DNA of 64,000 bases. Source: Mycobacterium sp. ACS4054. Lineage in GTDB: Bacteria; Actinomycetota; Actinomycetes; Mycobacteriales; Mycobacteriaceae. Numbering within the stretch: position 1 is the stretch's first letter; each line of letters starts with the position of its first letter. The DNA lies in the NCBI RefSeq assembly GCF_001667275.1, contig NZ_LZHV01000017.1, positions 1 through 64,000 of the forward strand, read 5' to 3'. The position numbers were made by a program, and so were the translations under genes. Of the stretch, positions 37,920-46,202 are shown in pieces. The notes beneath the pieces are model-generated. The model saw nothing but the letters and a program-made list of their open reading frames with translations, was not told the DNA's origin and did not search any database.

Positions 37920-38944
37920 CGCCGCACCTCCGAGATCGCCCGAACCAGCAGCGGCCACTCCCGGCGCACCGCGGCCCGCAGGTAGCGCTCGTCGAGACCG
38001 ACGAACGTATCGCAGCGGCGAATGGCGATCCCCCTGTCCCGCAGGCTCTTTCGGACCTTGTCGGCCCCGGGCAAGCGGAACAGCACGAACGGGGCCCGGC
38101 CGTCGACGACCTCGGCGCCCACCGACGTCAGGCCGGCGACCATCTCGGCGCGCACCTCCGCCAGCCGCGCGGCACCGGCCGCTGCTTCGGCGACGGACTG
38201 CCGGCCGCAACACGCCGCGATGGCCGTCAGCTGCAGCGTGCCCACCGGCCAGTGCGCGCGCCGGGCGGTCAACCGGGCCAACACCTCCGGTGCCCCGAGG
38301 GCGTAGCCCACCCGCAGCCCGGCCAGCGCCCACGTCTTGGTCAGGCTGCGCAGCACCAGCACGTCGGGCAGCGACTCAGCGGCCAGCGACTCGGGCTCGC
38401 CGGGGATCGAGTCGGCGAACGCCTCGTCGACCACCAGGATGCGGCCGGGCCGGCGCAGCGCGAGCAGCTGCTCGCGGGTGTGCACCACCGAGGTGGGGTT
38501 GGTGGGATTGCCCACGACGACCAGGTCGGCGTCGTCGGGAATGCTCACCCCGTCCAGGGCGAAGGGCGGCTCGAGCACGACGTGGTGCACGGGCACCCCG
38601 GCGGCGGTGAGCGCGTCGGCCGGCTCGGTGAACGACGGCGCGACGATCGCCGCCCGGGTCGGGCGCAGGTTGCTCAGCAAGGCGAACCCCTCGGCCGCCC
38701 CCGCCAGCGGCAGCACCTCGTCGCGGGCCCGGCCGTGCCGCTCGGCGATCGCGTGCTGCGCCGAACGCACGTCGCGGGCGCTCGGGTAGGAAGCCAGATC
38801 GGGCAGTCGCGCGGCCAGCCGGCGCACCAGCCACTCGGGTGGGTGGGTGTGTCGGACGTTGACGGCGAAATCCAGCATCCCCGGTGCGACCGCCTGGTCA
38901 CCGTGATAGCGCGCCGCAGGCGGGCTCATGTTCAGACTCGCCAC
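37916..38944 (-). CDS. CobC-like PLP-dependent aminotransferase (Rv2231c)
   Basis: This 342-residue fold-type I aminotransferase is related to threonine-phosphate decarboxylase CobD/CobC and HisC. The PLP lysine lies in [23 protein letters not shown] and VDEAFADS are the usual PLP-contact motifs. A role in cobalamin lower-loop assembly is suggested by annotation of homologues and by the nearby alpha-ribazole-phosphatase domain gene and cobD. GTG 38944 is used; ATG 38929 is an alternative. It leads the four-gene overlap chain and diverges from ptkA. Confidence 0.88.
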   Translation of the reverse strand: MASLNMSPPAARYHGDQAVAPGMLDFAVNVRHTHPPEWLVRRLAARLPDLASYPSARDVRSAQHAIAERHGRARDEVLPLAGAAEGFALLSNLRPTRAAIVAPSFTEPADALTAAGVPVHHVVLEPPFALDGVSIPDDADLVVVGNPTNPTSVVHTREQLLALRRPGRILVVDEAFADSIPGEPESLAAESLPDVLVLRSLTKTWALAGLRVGYALGAPEVLARLTARRAHWPVGTLQLTAIAACCGRQSVAEAAAGAARLAEVRAEMVAGLTSVGAEVVDGRAPFVLFRLPGADKVRKSLRDRGIAIRRCDTFVGLDERYLRAAVRREWPLLVRAISEVRR

Positions 38945-39025
38945 CCGAGAAACACTAGTGGGCCGCTCGACCCCGTGGCACCGACACCGTCACACCCGCC
39001 GAGGACCATCGAGGACAATGGTGAG

Positions 39026-39736
39026 GTGACAGGCACAGCGTCGGCGGATCGCCCGGCTTCCCGCTACCAAGCAACGTCGCCGGCTGCGGCGCAGCTGGTG
39101 ATCTTCGACCTCGACGGCACGCTCACCGACTCCGCCGAGGGCATTGTGGCCAGTTTCCTGCACGCGCTCGAGCATGTCGGCGTCCCGGTGCCCGACGGCG
39201 ACCTGGTGGCCCAGATTGTGGGCCCGCCGATGGACGACACCTTCCGCGCCATGCTGGGCGAAGGCGCCGAGCAGGCGATCGCGGCGTTCCGCGCCGAATA
39301 CGGCAGCCGCGGCTGGGCGATGAACACCCTGTTCGACGGCATCGAGCCGCTGCTGGCCGACCTGCGCGCCGCCGGCGTTCGGCTCGCCGTGGCCACCTCG
39401 AAGCTGGAACCGACGGCGCGGCGCATCCTCGCCCACTTCGGGCTCGATCAGCATTTCGAGGTGATCGCCGGGGCCAGCCCCGACGGCTCGCGCAAGACCA
39501 AGGTCGACGTGCTCGCGCACGCGCTCGAGCAGCTGCAGCCCCTGCCGGAAAGGGTGCTGATGGTCGGCGACCGCAGCCACGACGTGCACGGTGCGGCCGC
39601 GCACGGCATCGACACGGTGGTGGTCGGCTGGGGTTACGGCCAAGCCGACTTCCCCGACGGCGCGGCCGTCGCCGGCGCCACGGCGGTGACGCACGCCGCC
39701 ACCATCGACGAGCTGCGGGCGGTGCTGGGTGTCTGA
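39026..39736 (+). CDS. ptkA: PtkA: HAD-family protein tyrosine kinase
   Basis: This 236-residue frame contains a HAD hydrolase fold: DLDGTLTD (nucleophile Asp) near residue 27, ATSKLE, and VGDRSHD near the C-terminus. The M. tuberculosis homologue PtkA (Rv2232) is reported to autophosphorylate on tyrosine and to phosphorylate PtpA. The M. tuberculosis annotation is longer at the N-terminus (291 residues from memory). Here the frame is open further upstream, so the GTG at 39026 is uncertain. It overlaps ptpA by 8 bases. Confidence 0.88.
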   Translation: MTGTASADRPASRYQATSPAAAQLVIFDLDGTLTDSAEGIVASFLHALEHVGVPVPDGDLVAQIVGPPMDDTFRAMLGEGAEQAIAAFRAEYGSRGWAMNTLFDGIEPLLADLRAAGVRLAVATSKLEPTARRILAHFGLDQHFEVIAGASPDGSRKTKVDVLAHALEQLQPLPERVLMVGDRSHDVHGAAAHGIDTVVVGWGYGQADFPDGAAVAGATAVTHAATIDELRAVLGV

Positions 39737-40220
39737 GCCGCTGCACGTGACGTTCGTCTGCACCGGAAACATCTGCCGGTCGGTGATGGCCGAGAAGATG
39801 TTCGCCGACCAGCTGCGGCGCCGCGGCCTGGCCGATGCGGTCCGGGTGACCAGCGCGGGCACCGGCAACTGGCACGTCGGCGAATGCGCCGACCACCGGG
39901 CGACCGACGTGCTGCGCGCCCACGGCTACTCCACCGACCACCGCGCCGCGCAGGTCGACGCCGACCATCTGGGCGCCGACCTGGTGGTTGCCTTGGGCCG
40001 CAACCACCTTCGGATGCTGCGCGCGCTGGGCGTCGAAGAGGAGCGGGTGCGGATGCTGCGCTCGTTCGACCCGCGGTCGGGCGCGCACGCCCTCGACGTC
40101 GACGACCCGTACTACGGCGATGCCCAAGACTTCGAGGACGTCTTCACCGTCATCGAGGCGTCGCTGCCCGGCCTGCACGCGTGGGTCGACGATCGACTCG
40201 GCCGGAACGGATCCGGCTGA
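39729..40220 (+). CDS. ptpA: PtpA: low-molecular-weight protein tyrosine phosphatase
   Basis: This 163-residue enzyme has the same length as M. tuberculosis PtpA. The P-loop CTGNICRS has nucleophile Cys11 and Arg17. The general acid Asp lies in DVDDPYYG, about residue 126. In M. tuberculosis it is secreted into macrophages and blocks phagosome acidification by acting on VPS33B. The GTG start overlaps the ptkA stop, so kinase and phosphatase are made together. Confidence 0.96.
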   Translation: MSEPLHVTFVCTGNICRSVMAEKMFADQLRRRGLADAVRVTSAGTGNWHVGECADHRATDVLRAHGYSTDHRAAQVDADHLGADLVVALGRNHLRMLRALGVEEERVRMLRSFDPRSGAHALDVDDPYYGDAQDFEDVFTVIEASLPGLHAWVDDRLGRNGSG

Positions 40221-40221
40221 T

Positions 40222-41046
40222 ATGCGTCGGCTGGCGTTCCTGCTGCGGCCCGGCTGGATAGCCCTGGCGCTGGTGGTCATCGCCTTCACCTACCTGTGCT
40301 TCACGGTGCTGGCGCCGTGGCAGCTGGGTAAGCACAACCGGACGTCGCGGGAGAACCGCCAGATCGAGCATTCCCTCAACACCGCGCCCGTCCCCATCAA
40401 AACGCTGCTGCCGCAACAGGATTCGTCCGCGCCGGACGCGCAGTGGCGCCGGGTGACGGCCACCGGGCGCTACCTGCCCGACGTCCAGGTGCTGGCCCGG
40501 CTGCGGGTGATCGAGGGCAAGCCCGCGTTCGAGGTGCTGGCCCCGTTCGTCGTCGACGACGGACCCACCGTCCTCGTCGACCGCGGTTACGTGCGGCCCG
40601 AGCAGGGGGCCCAGGTCCCGCCCATCCCACCGCCGCCGCGGGATCCGGTCACTATCACCGCCCGGCTGCGCGATTCCGAGCCCGTCGCCGCCGGGAAGGA
40701 TCCCTTTTCGCAAGACGGTGTGCCGCAGGTGTATTCGATCAACACCGGGCAGGTCGCGGCGCTGACCAAGGTGCCGCTGGCCGGGTCCTATCTTCAGCTG
40801 ACCGAAAACCAGCCCGGCGGGCTCGGCGTGATCGACGTGCCGCATCTGGACGCGGGCCCGTTCCTGTCCTACGGCATTCAGTGGATTTCGTTCGGCATCG
40901 TGGCCCCGCTCGGATTGGGCTACTTCGTGTATTCCGAGATTCGCGTCCGGCGCCGGGAAAGGCAACAGCGACCCGAGGCGGCGCCGTCAGCGGCACCAAA
41001 GACGGTGGAGGCGAAGCTCGCCGACCGCTACGGCCGCCGGCGCTAG
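40222..41046 (+). CDS. SURF1-like cytochrome oxidase biogenesis protein (Rv2235-like)
   Basis: This 274-residue protein has an N-terminal transmembrane helix (about 10-33), an extracytoplasmic domain with the SURF1 motifs (VTATGRYLPD, PTVLVDRGYV, NQPGG) and a second helix (about 218-240) with YGIQWISFG. SURF1 proteins help assemble heme-a/copper cytochrome oxidase. A basic C-terminal tail of about 35 residues follows. The ATG at 40222 comes 1 base after the ptpA stop. Confidence 0.92.
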   Translation: MRRLAFLLRPGWIALALVVIAFTYLCFTVLAPWQLGKHNRTSRENRQIEHSLNTAPVPIKTLLPQQDSSAPDAQWRRVTATGRYLPDVQVLARLRVIEGKPAFEVLAPFVVDDGPTVLVDRGYVRPEQGAQVPPIPPPPRDPVTITARLRDSEPVAAGKDPFSQDGVPQVYSINTGQVAALTKVPLAGSYLQLTENQPGGLGVIDVPHLDAGPFLSYGIQWISFGIVAPLGLGYFVYSEIRVRRRERQQRPEAAPSAAPKTVEAKLADRYGRRR

Positions 41047-41050
41047 CGAG

Positions 41051-41090
41051 CTTCATCGTGCGCTGAGGGCCTTCAGTGTGCACTGAGGGC
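41051..41090. repeat. Two tandem 20-bp imperfect repeats between SURF1 and cobD
   Basis: CTTCATCGTGCGCTGAGGGC (41051-41070) and CTTCAGTGTGCACTGAGGGC (41071-41090) are adjacent direct copies differing at 3 positions. They fill the whole spacer between two converging genes, and the last base is the end of the cobD stop. No hairpin with a T-tract is formed. Confidence 0.7.
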
Positions 41091-42094
41091 TAGAAACTCG
41101 TGATTTTCCCGCCCTGCATGCACTTCCGATGCCGCCGATGCACACTCGCCGCCTTGCCAAGCGCTCTCGATGCCCCGCACAGCCCGATGAACAGCGCGGC
41201 ACCCGCCTGCACCGTGCGCGACAGCGCCACCGCCCGGCGCAGGTCGGCCACCGTCGGCTCGTGGCCATCGCCCAGCGTGGGCCGGATCTGCAGCTCGTGG
41301 TGGTACTGCGTGGGCCCGCCCAGCCGCACGCCGAGCGCCCCGGCGAAGGCCGCCTCGACGACGCCAGCGTTGGGGCTGGGGTGGCGGGCGGCATCGCGGC
41401 GCCACGCCCGCAACGCGCCCGAGGGTGACCCGCTCACGAACGGCGCGCACAACACCACCAGCGCCGCGGTCGCCCGCGCGCCCACATAGTTGGCGGCATC
41501 GTCCAATCTCGCTGCGGCCCAGCCGAATCGGGCGTAGCGCGCCGAGCGGTAGCCGATCATCGAGTCCAGCGTGTTGATGCCGCGGTACGCCAGCACCGCG
41601 GACACACCACCCGCGGCCGCACACAGCAGCGGCGCCACCTGCGCGTCGGACGTGTTCTCCGCGACCGATTCCAGCGACGCCCGCGTCAGCCCGGCGCCGT
41701 CCAGCCAGGCCGGGTCGCGCCCGCACAGCGACGGCAGCAGCCGGCGCGCGGCCTCGATGTCGCCGCGTTCCAGCAGGTCCGCCATCGCCAGGCCGGTGCG
41801 CGCCAACGATGTTCCGCCCACCGACACCCAGGTGGCCGCCGCGACGGCCGCGACCGACCAGGGCCGGCCGCGGCGGTCGGCGGCTCGTTGCAGCGCGGCC
41901 CCGAGCACGGCCACGCCCCCGACCAGCACGCCGACGTGTAACGCCCCGGCGGCCCGGGTGTCGCGGTAGGTCACGCGCTCGACGGCGGCCGCGGCCCGGC
42001 CGAACGCCGCGACCGGATGCCCGCGCGCCGGGTCGCCCAGCGCCACGTCGGCGAGGTAACCCACCAGCACGCCGGCAAGCCGCGTCGCAACCAC
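41090..42094 (-). CDS. cobD: CobD: adenosylcobinamide-phosphate synthase
   Basis: This 334-residue membrane protein of the CobD/CbiB family joins the aminopropanol arm to adenosylcobyric acid. It shows the characteristic GDPARGHPVAAFG, SLESVAENTSDAQVAPL and NTLDSMIGYRSARYARFGWAAARLDD motif order, with several hydrophobic helices. The last about 20 residues (HRRHRKCMQGGKITSF) are basic and unlike the body. M. tuberculosis CobD is shorter (313 residues from memory), so this may be a run-on past an ancestral stop. The GTG or ATG start at 42094 is the track's first codon and has moderate support. Confidence 0.92.
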   Translation of the reverse strand: MVATRLAGVLVGYLADVALGDPARGHPVAAFGRAAAAVERVTYRDTRAAGALHVGVLVGGVAVLGAALQRAADRRGRPWSVAAVAAATWVSVGGTSLARTGLAMADLLERGDIEAARRLLPSLCGRDPAWLDGAGLTRASLESVAENTSDAQVAPLLCAAAGGVSAVLAYRGINTLDSMIGYRSARYARFGWAAARLDDAANYVGARATAALVVLCAPFVSGSPSGALRAWRRDAARHPSPNAGVVEAAFAGALGVRLGGPTQYHHELQIRPTLGDGHEPTVADLRRAVALSRTVQAGAALFIGLCGASRALGKAASVHRRHRKCMQGGKITSF

Positions 42095-42147
42095 CTCGGC
42101 AGCGTCTCACACGCGGCCGGGCCGCCCACGCGGGCGCAACCAACGCA

Positions 42148-42300
42148 CTAGGCCATGGCGAGGATGCCCGCGAAGATCACCACGGCGATCAGCAGGCCGA
42201 TTACCCACCAGATCAGCAGGGATGGTTCGAGCGTGCCGGTCGCAACGGCCGCCCGGTGCCGCGCCGGCCCGGTGGCCGAGACGCCGAATTGGGTGCTCAT
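42148..42300 (-). CDS. Small single-helix membrane protein (50 residues)
   Basis: The frame from ATG 42300 to 42148 encodes a polar N-terminal half (TQFGVSATGPARHRAAV) and one C-terminal transmembrane helix (LLIWWVIGLLIAVVIFAG). Longer upstream extensions would overlap the divergent DUF2236 gene and read as shadow sequence. H37Rv carries a small gene at the equivalent place as far as I recall. The function is unknown. Confidence 0.72.
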   Translation of the reverse strand: MSTQFGVSATGPARHRAAVATGTLEPSLLIWWVIGLLIAVVIFAGILAMA

Positions 42301-42361
42301 TCCGCTAGACGTGCCCGTTTTCGGCCGGTTGTAACCCGCGGCACATGGTTCACTCGAAGAC

Positions 42362-43192
42362 ATGGCGTCGTCCGCGACGAAGCGGCCCGCGGTCCGGGTC
42401 GCCGACCTGCTGAACCCCGCGGCCATGTTGTTGCCCGCCGCCAACGTGATCATGCAGTTGTCGTTGCCCGGCGTCGGGTACGGAGTGCTGGAGAGCCCGG
42501 TGGACAGCGGCAACGTCTACAAGCACCCGTTCAAACGAGCCCGAACCACCGGCACCTACCTGGCGGTCGCCGCCATCGGGACGGAGTCCGACCGCGCGCT
42601 GATCCGCGGTGCCGTGGACACCGTGCACCGGCAGGTCCGCTCGACGTCGGCAAGCCCGGTGCCCTATAACGCGTTCGACCCGAAGTTGCAGCTGTGGGTG
42701 GCCGCGTGCCTCTACCGCTATTTCGTCGACCAGCATGAATTCCTGCACGGCCCGCTCGATGACGCCGCGGCCGACGCCGTCTATCTCGACGCCGCCCGGC
42801 TCGGCACCACGCTGCAGGTGCCCGAGGGCATGTGGCCGGCGGACCGGGCGGCGTTCGGCGCGTACTGGAAGCGCTCGCTCGACGAGCTGCGCATCGACCC
42901 TCCCGTGCGCGAGCATCTGCACGGCGTCGCGTCCCTGGCCTTCCTGCCGTGGCCGCTGCGCGTACTGGCCGGCCGGTTCAACCTGTTTGCGACGACGGGG
43001 TTCTTGGCCCCGGAGTTTCGGGCATTGATGAGGCTGGACTGGTCGCGGGGCCAGCAGCGCCGGTTCGGGTGGCTGCTGTCCGCGCTGCGGGTGGCCGACC
43101 TGTTCCTACCGCACGGGATCTGGCTGCTCGGGTATCAGATCTACTTGTGGGACATGCGTTTTCGCGCCCGACGCGGTTGGCGTATCGTCTAG
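42362..43192 (+). CDS. Oxygenase-MpaB-like DUF2236 protein (Rv2237-like)
   Basis: This 276-residue helical protein has the DUF2236/MpaB pattern: [28 protein letters not shown], a His-rich segment [10 protein letters not shown] that can bind heme iron, and [10 protein letters not shown]. Family members include latex-clearing-protein-like oxygenases. The substrate is unknown. The stop codon interleaves with that of the convergent epoxide hydrolase in a shared CTAG. Confidence 0.87.
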   Translation: MASSATKRPAVRVADLLNPAAMLLPAANVIMQLSLPGVGYGVLESPVDSGNVYKHPFKRARTTGTYLAVAAIGTESDRALIRGAVDTVHRQVRSTSASPVPYNAFDPKLQLWVAACLYRYFVDQHEFLHGPLDDAAADAVYLDAARLGTTLQVPEGMWPADRAAFGAYWKRSLDELRIDPPVREHLHGVASLAFLPWPLRVLAGRFNLFATTGFLAPEFRALMRLDWSRGQQRRFGWLLSALRVADLFLPHGIWLLGYQIYLWDMRFRARRGWRIV

Positions 43193-44325
43193 CCGCGCAC
43201 CGTCGCGAAGAACGCGCGGACGTCGTCGACGAACAGCTCCGGTTGCTCGAACGCCGCGAAGTGCCCGCCGCGCTCCATGTCCGTCCAGTGCGTGATGTTG
43301 TAGACCGGCTCGCACCAGCTCCTGGGCGCCTTGAGCAGCTCGTGCGGGAAAGCCGCTACGCCCGTGGGCAATTCGACGCGGTCCAGCTGCCCAAACACCC
43401 TGAAGCTCTCCCAGTACAGGCGGGCCGAGGACGCGCCGCTGTTGGTCACCCAATAGAGCATCACGTTGTCGAGCAGCTCGTCTCGGGTGAACACGTTCTC
43501 CGGGTGGCCGTCGCAGTCGGCCCACGCCCAGAACTTCTCGACGATCCACGCCAGCTGCCCGACCGGCGAATCGGCCAGCCCGTAGCCCAGCGTCTGTGGC
43601 CGGGTGGACTGCTGCTTGGAATAGCCGGTGCCCCACTTGCGGTGATCCGCCATCGACGCCAGCGCGCGTTGCTCCTCCGGGGTCGGGTTGGCCAGCGACT
43701 CCGGGGTGGGCCGCCCGATCGGCATGTTGAGGTGGATGCCCGCGCAGTGGCCGCGGTTTCGGCCGATCTGCGTGGTCACCGCGGCGCCCCAGTCGCCGCC
43801 CTGGGCGCCGTAGCGGTCGTAGCCCAGCCGCAGCATCAGCGTCTCCCACGCCGCGGCGATCTTTTCCACGCCCCAGCCCGTGCGAGACGGCTTGCCGGAG
43901 AATCCGTAACCGGGAAGCGACGGGCAGACCACGTGGAAGGCGTCCTCGGCGCGGCCCGACGGCGGGTTGGTCAGCGGCTCGATCACCTTGTGGAACTCCA
44001 CGATCGAGCCGGGCCAGCCGTGGGTGATCAGCAGCGGGAACGCGTCGGCATGGGGCGAGCGCTGATGGACGAAATGAATGGCCAGCCCGTCGATTTCGGT
44101 GACGAACTGGTCGAAGCGATTTAGCGCGGCCTCCCGGGACCGCCAGTCGTATGCGTCGGCCCAGTAGGCGGCCAGGTCGCGGGTGTAGGCCAGCGGCATG
44201 CCCTGGCTCCAGTCGTCCACGCATTCGGCTTCCGGCCAGCGCGTGCGAGCCAGCCGCGAGCGCAGATCCTCCAGGACGGCGTCGGGGACGTCGATGCGAA
44301 ACGGCTCCACGGGTTGGGGGTTCAC
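43189..44325 (-). CDS. Epoxide hydrolase with EHN domain
   Basis: This 378-residue protein has an N-terminal EHN domain (about 1-105, [23 protein letters not shown]), followed by an alpha/beta hydrolase domain: HGWPGS (oxyanion), nucleophile Asp in [10 protein letters not shown], acid region and His in [12 protein letters not shown]. It is similar to juvenile-hormone-type and microsomal epoxide hydrolases. The substrate is unknown. The start is GTG 44325. The gene is immediately downstream of tRNA-Val on the same strand. Confidence 0.92.
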   Translation of the reverse strand: MNPQPVEPFRIDVPDAVLEDLRSRLARTRWPEAECVDDWSQGMPLAYTRDLAAYWADAYDWRSREAALNRFDQFVTEIDGLAIHFVHQRSPHADAFPLLITHGWPGSIVEFHKVIEPLTNPPSGRAEDAFHVVCPSLPGYGFSGKPSRTGWGVEKIAAAWETLMLRLGYDRYGAQGGDWGAAVTTQIGRNRGHCAGIHLNMPIGRPTPESLANPTPEEQRALASMADHRKWGTGYSKQQSTRPQTLGYGLADSPVGQLAWIVEKFWAWADCDGHPENVFTRDELLDNVMLYWVTNSGASSARLYWESFRVFGQLDRVELPTGVAAFPHELLKAPRSWCEPVYNITHWTDMERGGHFAAFEQPELFVDDVRAFFATVRG

Positions 44326-44350
44326 TGCGCGAGCGTAGCCCGCAAGCCGA

Positions 44351-44425
44351 TGGTGGGCGCGGACGGTATCGAACCGCCGACCGCTGGTGTGTAAAACCAG
44401 AGCTCTACCACTGAGCTACGCGCCC
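44351..44425 (-). tRNA. tRNA-Val (anticodon TAC)
   Basis: The minus strand reads an acceptor stem GGGCGCG paired with CGCGCCC, then discriminator A and an encoded CCA (44351-44353). The D arm has TAGCTCAGTGGTAGAGC. The anticodon stem-loop is CTGGT-TTTACAC-ACCAG with anticodon TAC. The T-loop GGTTCGATACC is canonical. There is no intron or integrase next to it. Confidence 0.97.
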
Positions 44426-44471
44426 GTGCCCGAGGCAGGCTACACGCACAACGCCCGAGTACCCAAAACTT

Positions 44472-44933
44472 TCAGCCCCGCAAAGCCGCCAGCGCTTCGG
44501 TCCACAGCCGCTGGTTGCGCGATTCGCCGGGCTGTTTCATCTCGGCGAACCGGATGACGCCGGACTTGTCGATCACGAAGGTGCCGCGATTGGGGTAGCC
44601 GGCCTCGTCGTTGAACACGCCGTAGGCCTGGCTCACCTCGCCGTGCGGCCAGAAATCCGACAACACCGGGAAGGTGAACCCGCTCTCCAGCGACCAGATC
44701 CGGTGCGTGGGCGGCGGACCCACCGAGATGGCCAGCGTCGCGCTGTCGTCGTTCTCGTAGTCGGGCAGGTGATCGCGCAACTGGTCCAGCTCGCCCTGGC
44801 AGATGCCGGTGAAGGCCAGTGGGAAGAACACCAGCAGCACGTTCTTGGCGCCGCGGTAGGAGCTCAGGGTGACCCGCTGTTGGTTCTGGTCGCGCAGTGT
44901 GAAGTCCGGGGCGGAGGCGCCAACGGGCAGCAT
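44472..44933 (-). CDS. ahpE: AhpE: one-cysteine peroxiredoxin
   Basis: This 153-residue protein has the same length as M. tuberculosis Rv2238c. The active site is FFPLAFTGIC with Pro38, Thr42 and peroxidatic Cys45, the complete P-x-x-x-T-x-x-C motif, and there is no resolving cysteine. It reduces peroxides and is recycled by mycothiol/mycoredoxin. ATG 44933 overlaps the upstream DUF3052 stop by one base (TGATG). This intact motif contrasts with the altered Tpx at 31831. Confidence 0.96.
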   Translation of the reverse strand: MLPVGASAPDFTLRDQNQQRVTLSSYRGAKNVLLVFFPLAFTGICQGELDQLRDHLPDYENDDSATLAISVGPPPTHRIWSLESGFTFPVLSDFWPHGEVSQAYGVFNDEAGYPNRGTFVIDKSGVIRFAEMKQPGESRNQRLWTEALAALRG

Positions 44934-45355
44934 CAACGCTTCCCGGTTCGCGACTTCGGCTGCACCAGCCGGCTGGCGCTCCAGTCACCCAGGTTGACCG
45001 ACGACGTCGGCATCAGGCCCGCGGTGGGGGCCGCCTCGGCGATCTCGGCCGGCAGAACGTGGCCGGGCTTGCCGGTCTTCGGCGTCAGCACCCAGATCAC
45101 GCCGTCCTCGGCCAGCGGGCCGATCGCGTCCATCAGGGTGTCCACCAGGTCGCCGTCCCCGTCTCGCCACCACAACAGCACCACGTCGACCACCTCGTCG
45201 GTGTCCTCGTCGAGCAGGTCACCGCCGCACGCTTCCTCGACGTCAGCGCGGATTTCGTCGTCGGTGTCCTCGTCCCAGCCCCATTCCTGGACAACTTGGT
45301 CCCGTTGGATGCCCAGTTTGCGAGCGTAGCTCGGGGCGTGATCCGCCGCGACCAC
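44933..45355 (-). CDS. DUF3052 protein (Rv2239c-like)
   Basis: This 140-residue acidic soluble protein opens with ARKLGIQRDQVVQEWGWD and contains DDEIRADVEEACGGDLLDED and VIWVLTPKTGKPGHV. It matches the actinobacterial DUF3052 family of unknown role. The GTG start at 45355 has AAGGAGG upstream. Its stop overlaps the ahpE start, so the two are coupled, hinting at a role with AhpE. Confidence 0.88.
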   Translation of the reverse strand: MVAADHAPSYARKLGIQRDQVVQEWGWDEDTDDEIRADVEEACGGDLLDEDTDEVVDVVLLWWRDGDGDLVDTLMDAIGPLAEDGVIWVLTPKTGKPGHVLPAEIAEAAPTAGLMPTSSVNLGDWSASRLVQPKSRTGKR

Positions 45356-45436
45356 CGTGGAGCCTCCTTAAACCGTGCCGCCTCGTGCGATGGGGATTAT
45401 CGTCGCACAGCCGCAACCGGCTCGACACCCGCGCCT

Positions 45437-46018
45437 TTAGAACGACGCCAGGCACAGTTTCAGCGCCTTCGTCTTGGCGTCGTTGAGCCGGTCCACCCGC
45501 CGATTGAATTCGCCCGTCGCCGCGTGGGTGCCGATGGCGTTGGCCACCCCGTGGGCCGCGTCGATGTAGGAGTTGAACGCGTCCTTCAACTGCTGGGACA
45601 GCGCATCGTTGAAGCTGTTGCTGACCGTGTCGGCGCTGCTGTTCAGCGCGTCGATCGCCGGCCCCTCCGTCGGGCCGGTGTTGCGCCCCGCGTTGAACGC
45701 CCCGACGAAGATGTTGACCTTGTCGATCGCGTCCTTGCTCGTGGTCGCCAGGTTGTCGCACGACGTCCGCACGGCCCGGGTGGTCAGCGATTGTTGGCGC
45801 TGGGACTCGCGCACCCGCGAGGTCGCCGACGACGCGGACGCCGATGCGGACACCGACTGCCGATACGCCGGGGCCACCTGGGTGTCGGGGGTGGCCGTGC
45901 CGTTGGTGACGGTGGTACACCCGACGATCCCCATCAGCGTGACCGCAATACATCCGAGCGCCAGAGCGCCTCGCCTGGGGAAGCTCCCCGCAAGGGCGGC
46001 ACGCCATCCGCTGAGCAC
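45437..46018 (-). CDS. Lipoprotein, Rv2240c-like, unknown function
   Basis: This 193-residue protein has a signal sequence with lipobox IVGC (Cys about residue 34), a Ser/Ala-rich linker ([14 protein letters not shown]) and a helical mature domain with two cysteines (VRTSCDNLA and LKLCLASF) that could pair. The GTG start at 46018 lies in the divergent region ahead of aceE. The order matches H37Rv. Confidence 0.82.
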   Translation of the reverse strand: MLSGWRAALAGSFPRRGALALGCIAVTLMGIVGCTTVTNGTATPDTQVAPAYRQSVSASASASSATSRVRESQRQQSLTTRAVRTSCDNLATTSKDAIDKVNIFVGAFNAGRNTGPTEGPAIDALNSSADTVSNSFNDALSQQLKDAFNSYIDAAHGVANAIGTHAATGEFNRRVDRLNDAKTKALKLCLASF

Positions 46019-46202
46019 AGCTCAGACGTTACCGGGTGGGTTTGCCGATCGTCCCGCTACGCACGAGTTCGTGTCCGCCGCGTGAACCCGCGCCGGCTAC
46101 CAGGCGTCGGCTAGCCCTGCGAAACGCTGGTGCGGCACGATAGGGGGATACGGTGCGCAGCACCCCGAGGGCACAAGCCCCGACAACTACAGGAGCAGTG
46201 CG

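Noticed and set aside
44351..44425. tRNA-Val as a mobile element attachment site
   Set aside because: Flanking genes follow the normal backbone order, and no integrase or duplicated tRNA 3' end is visible.
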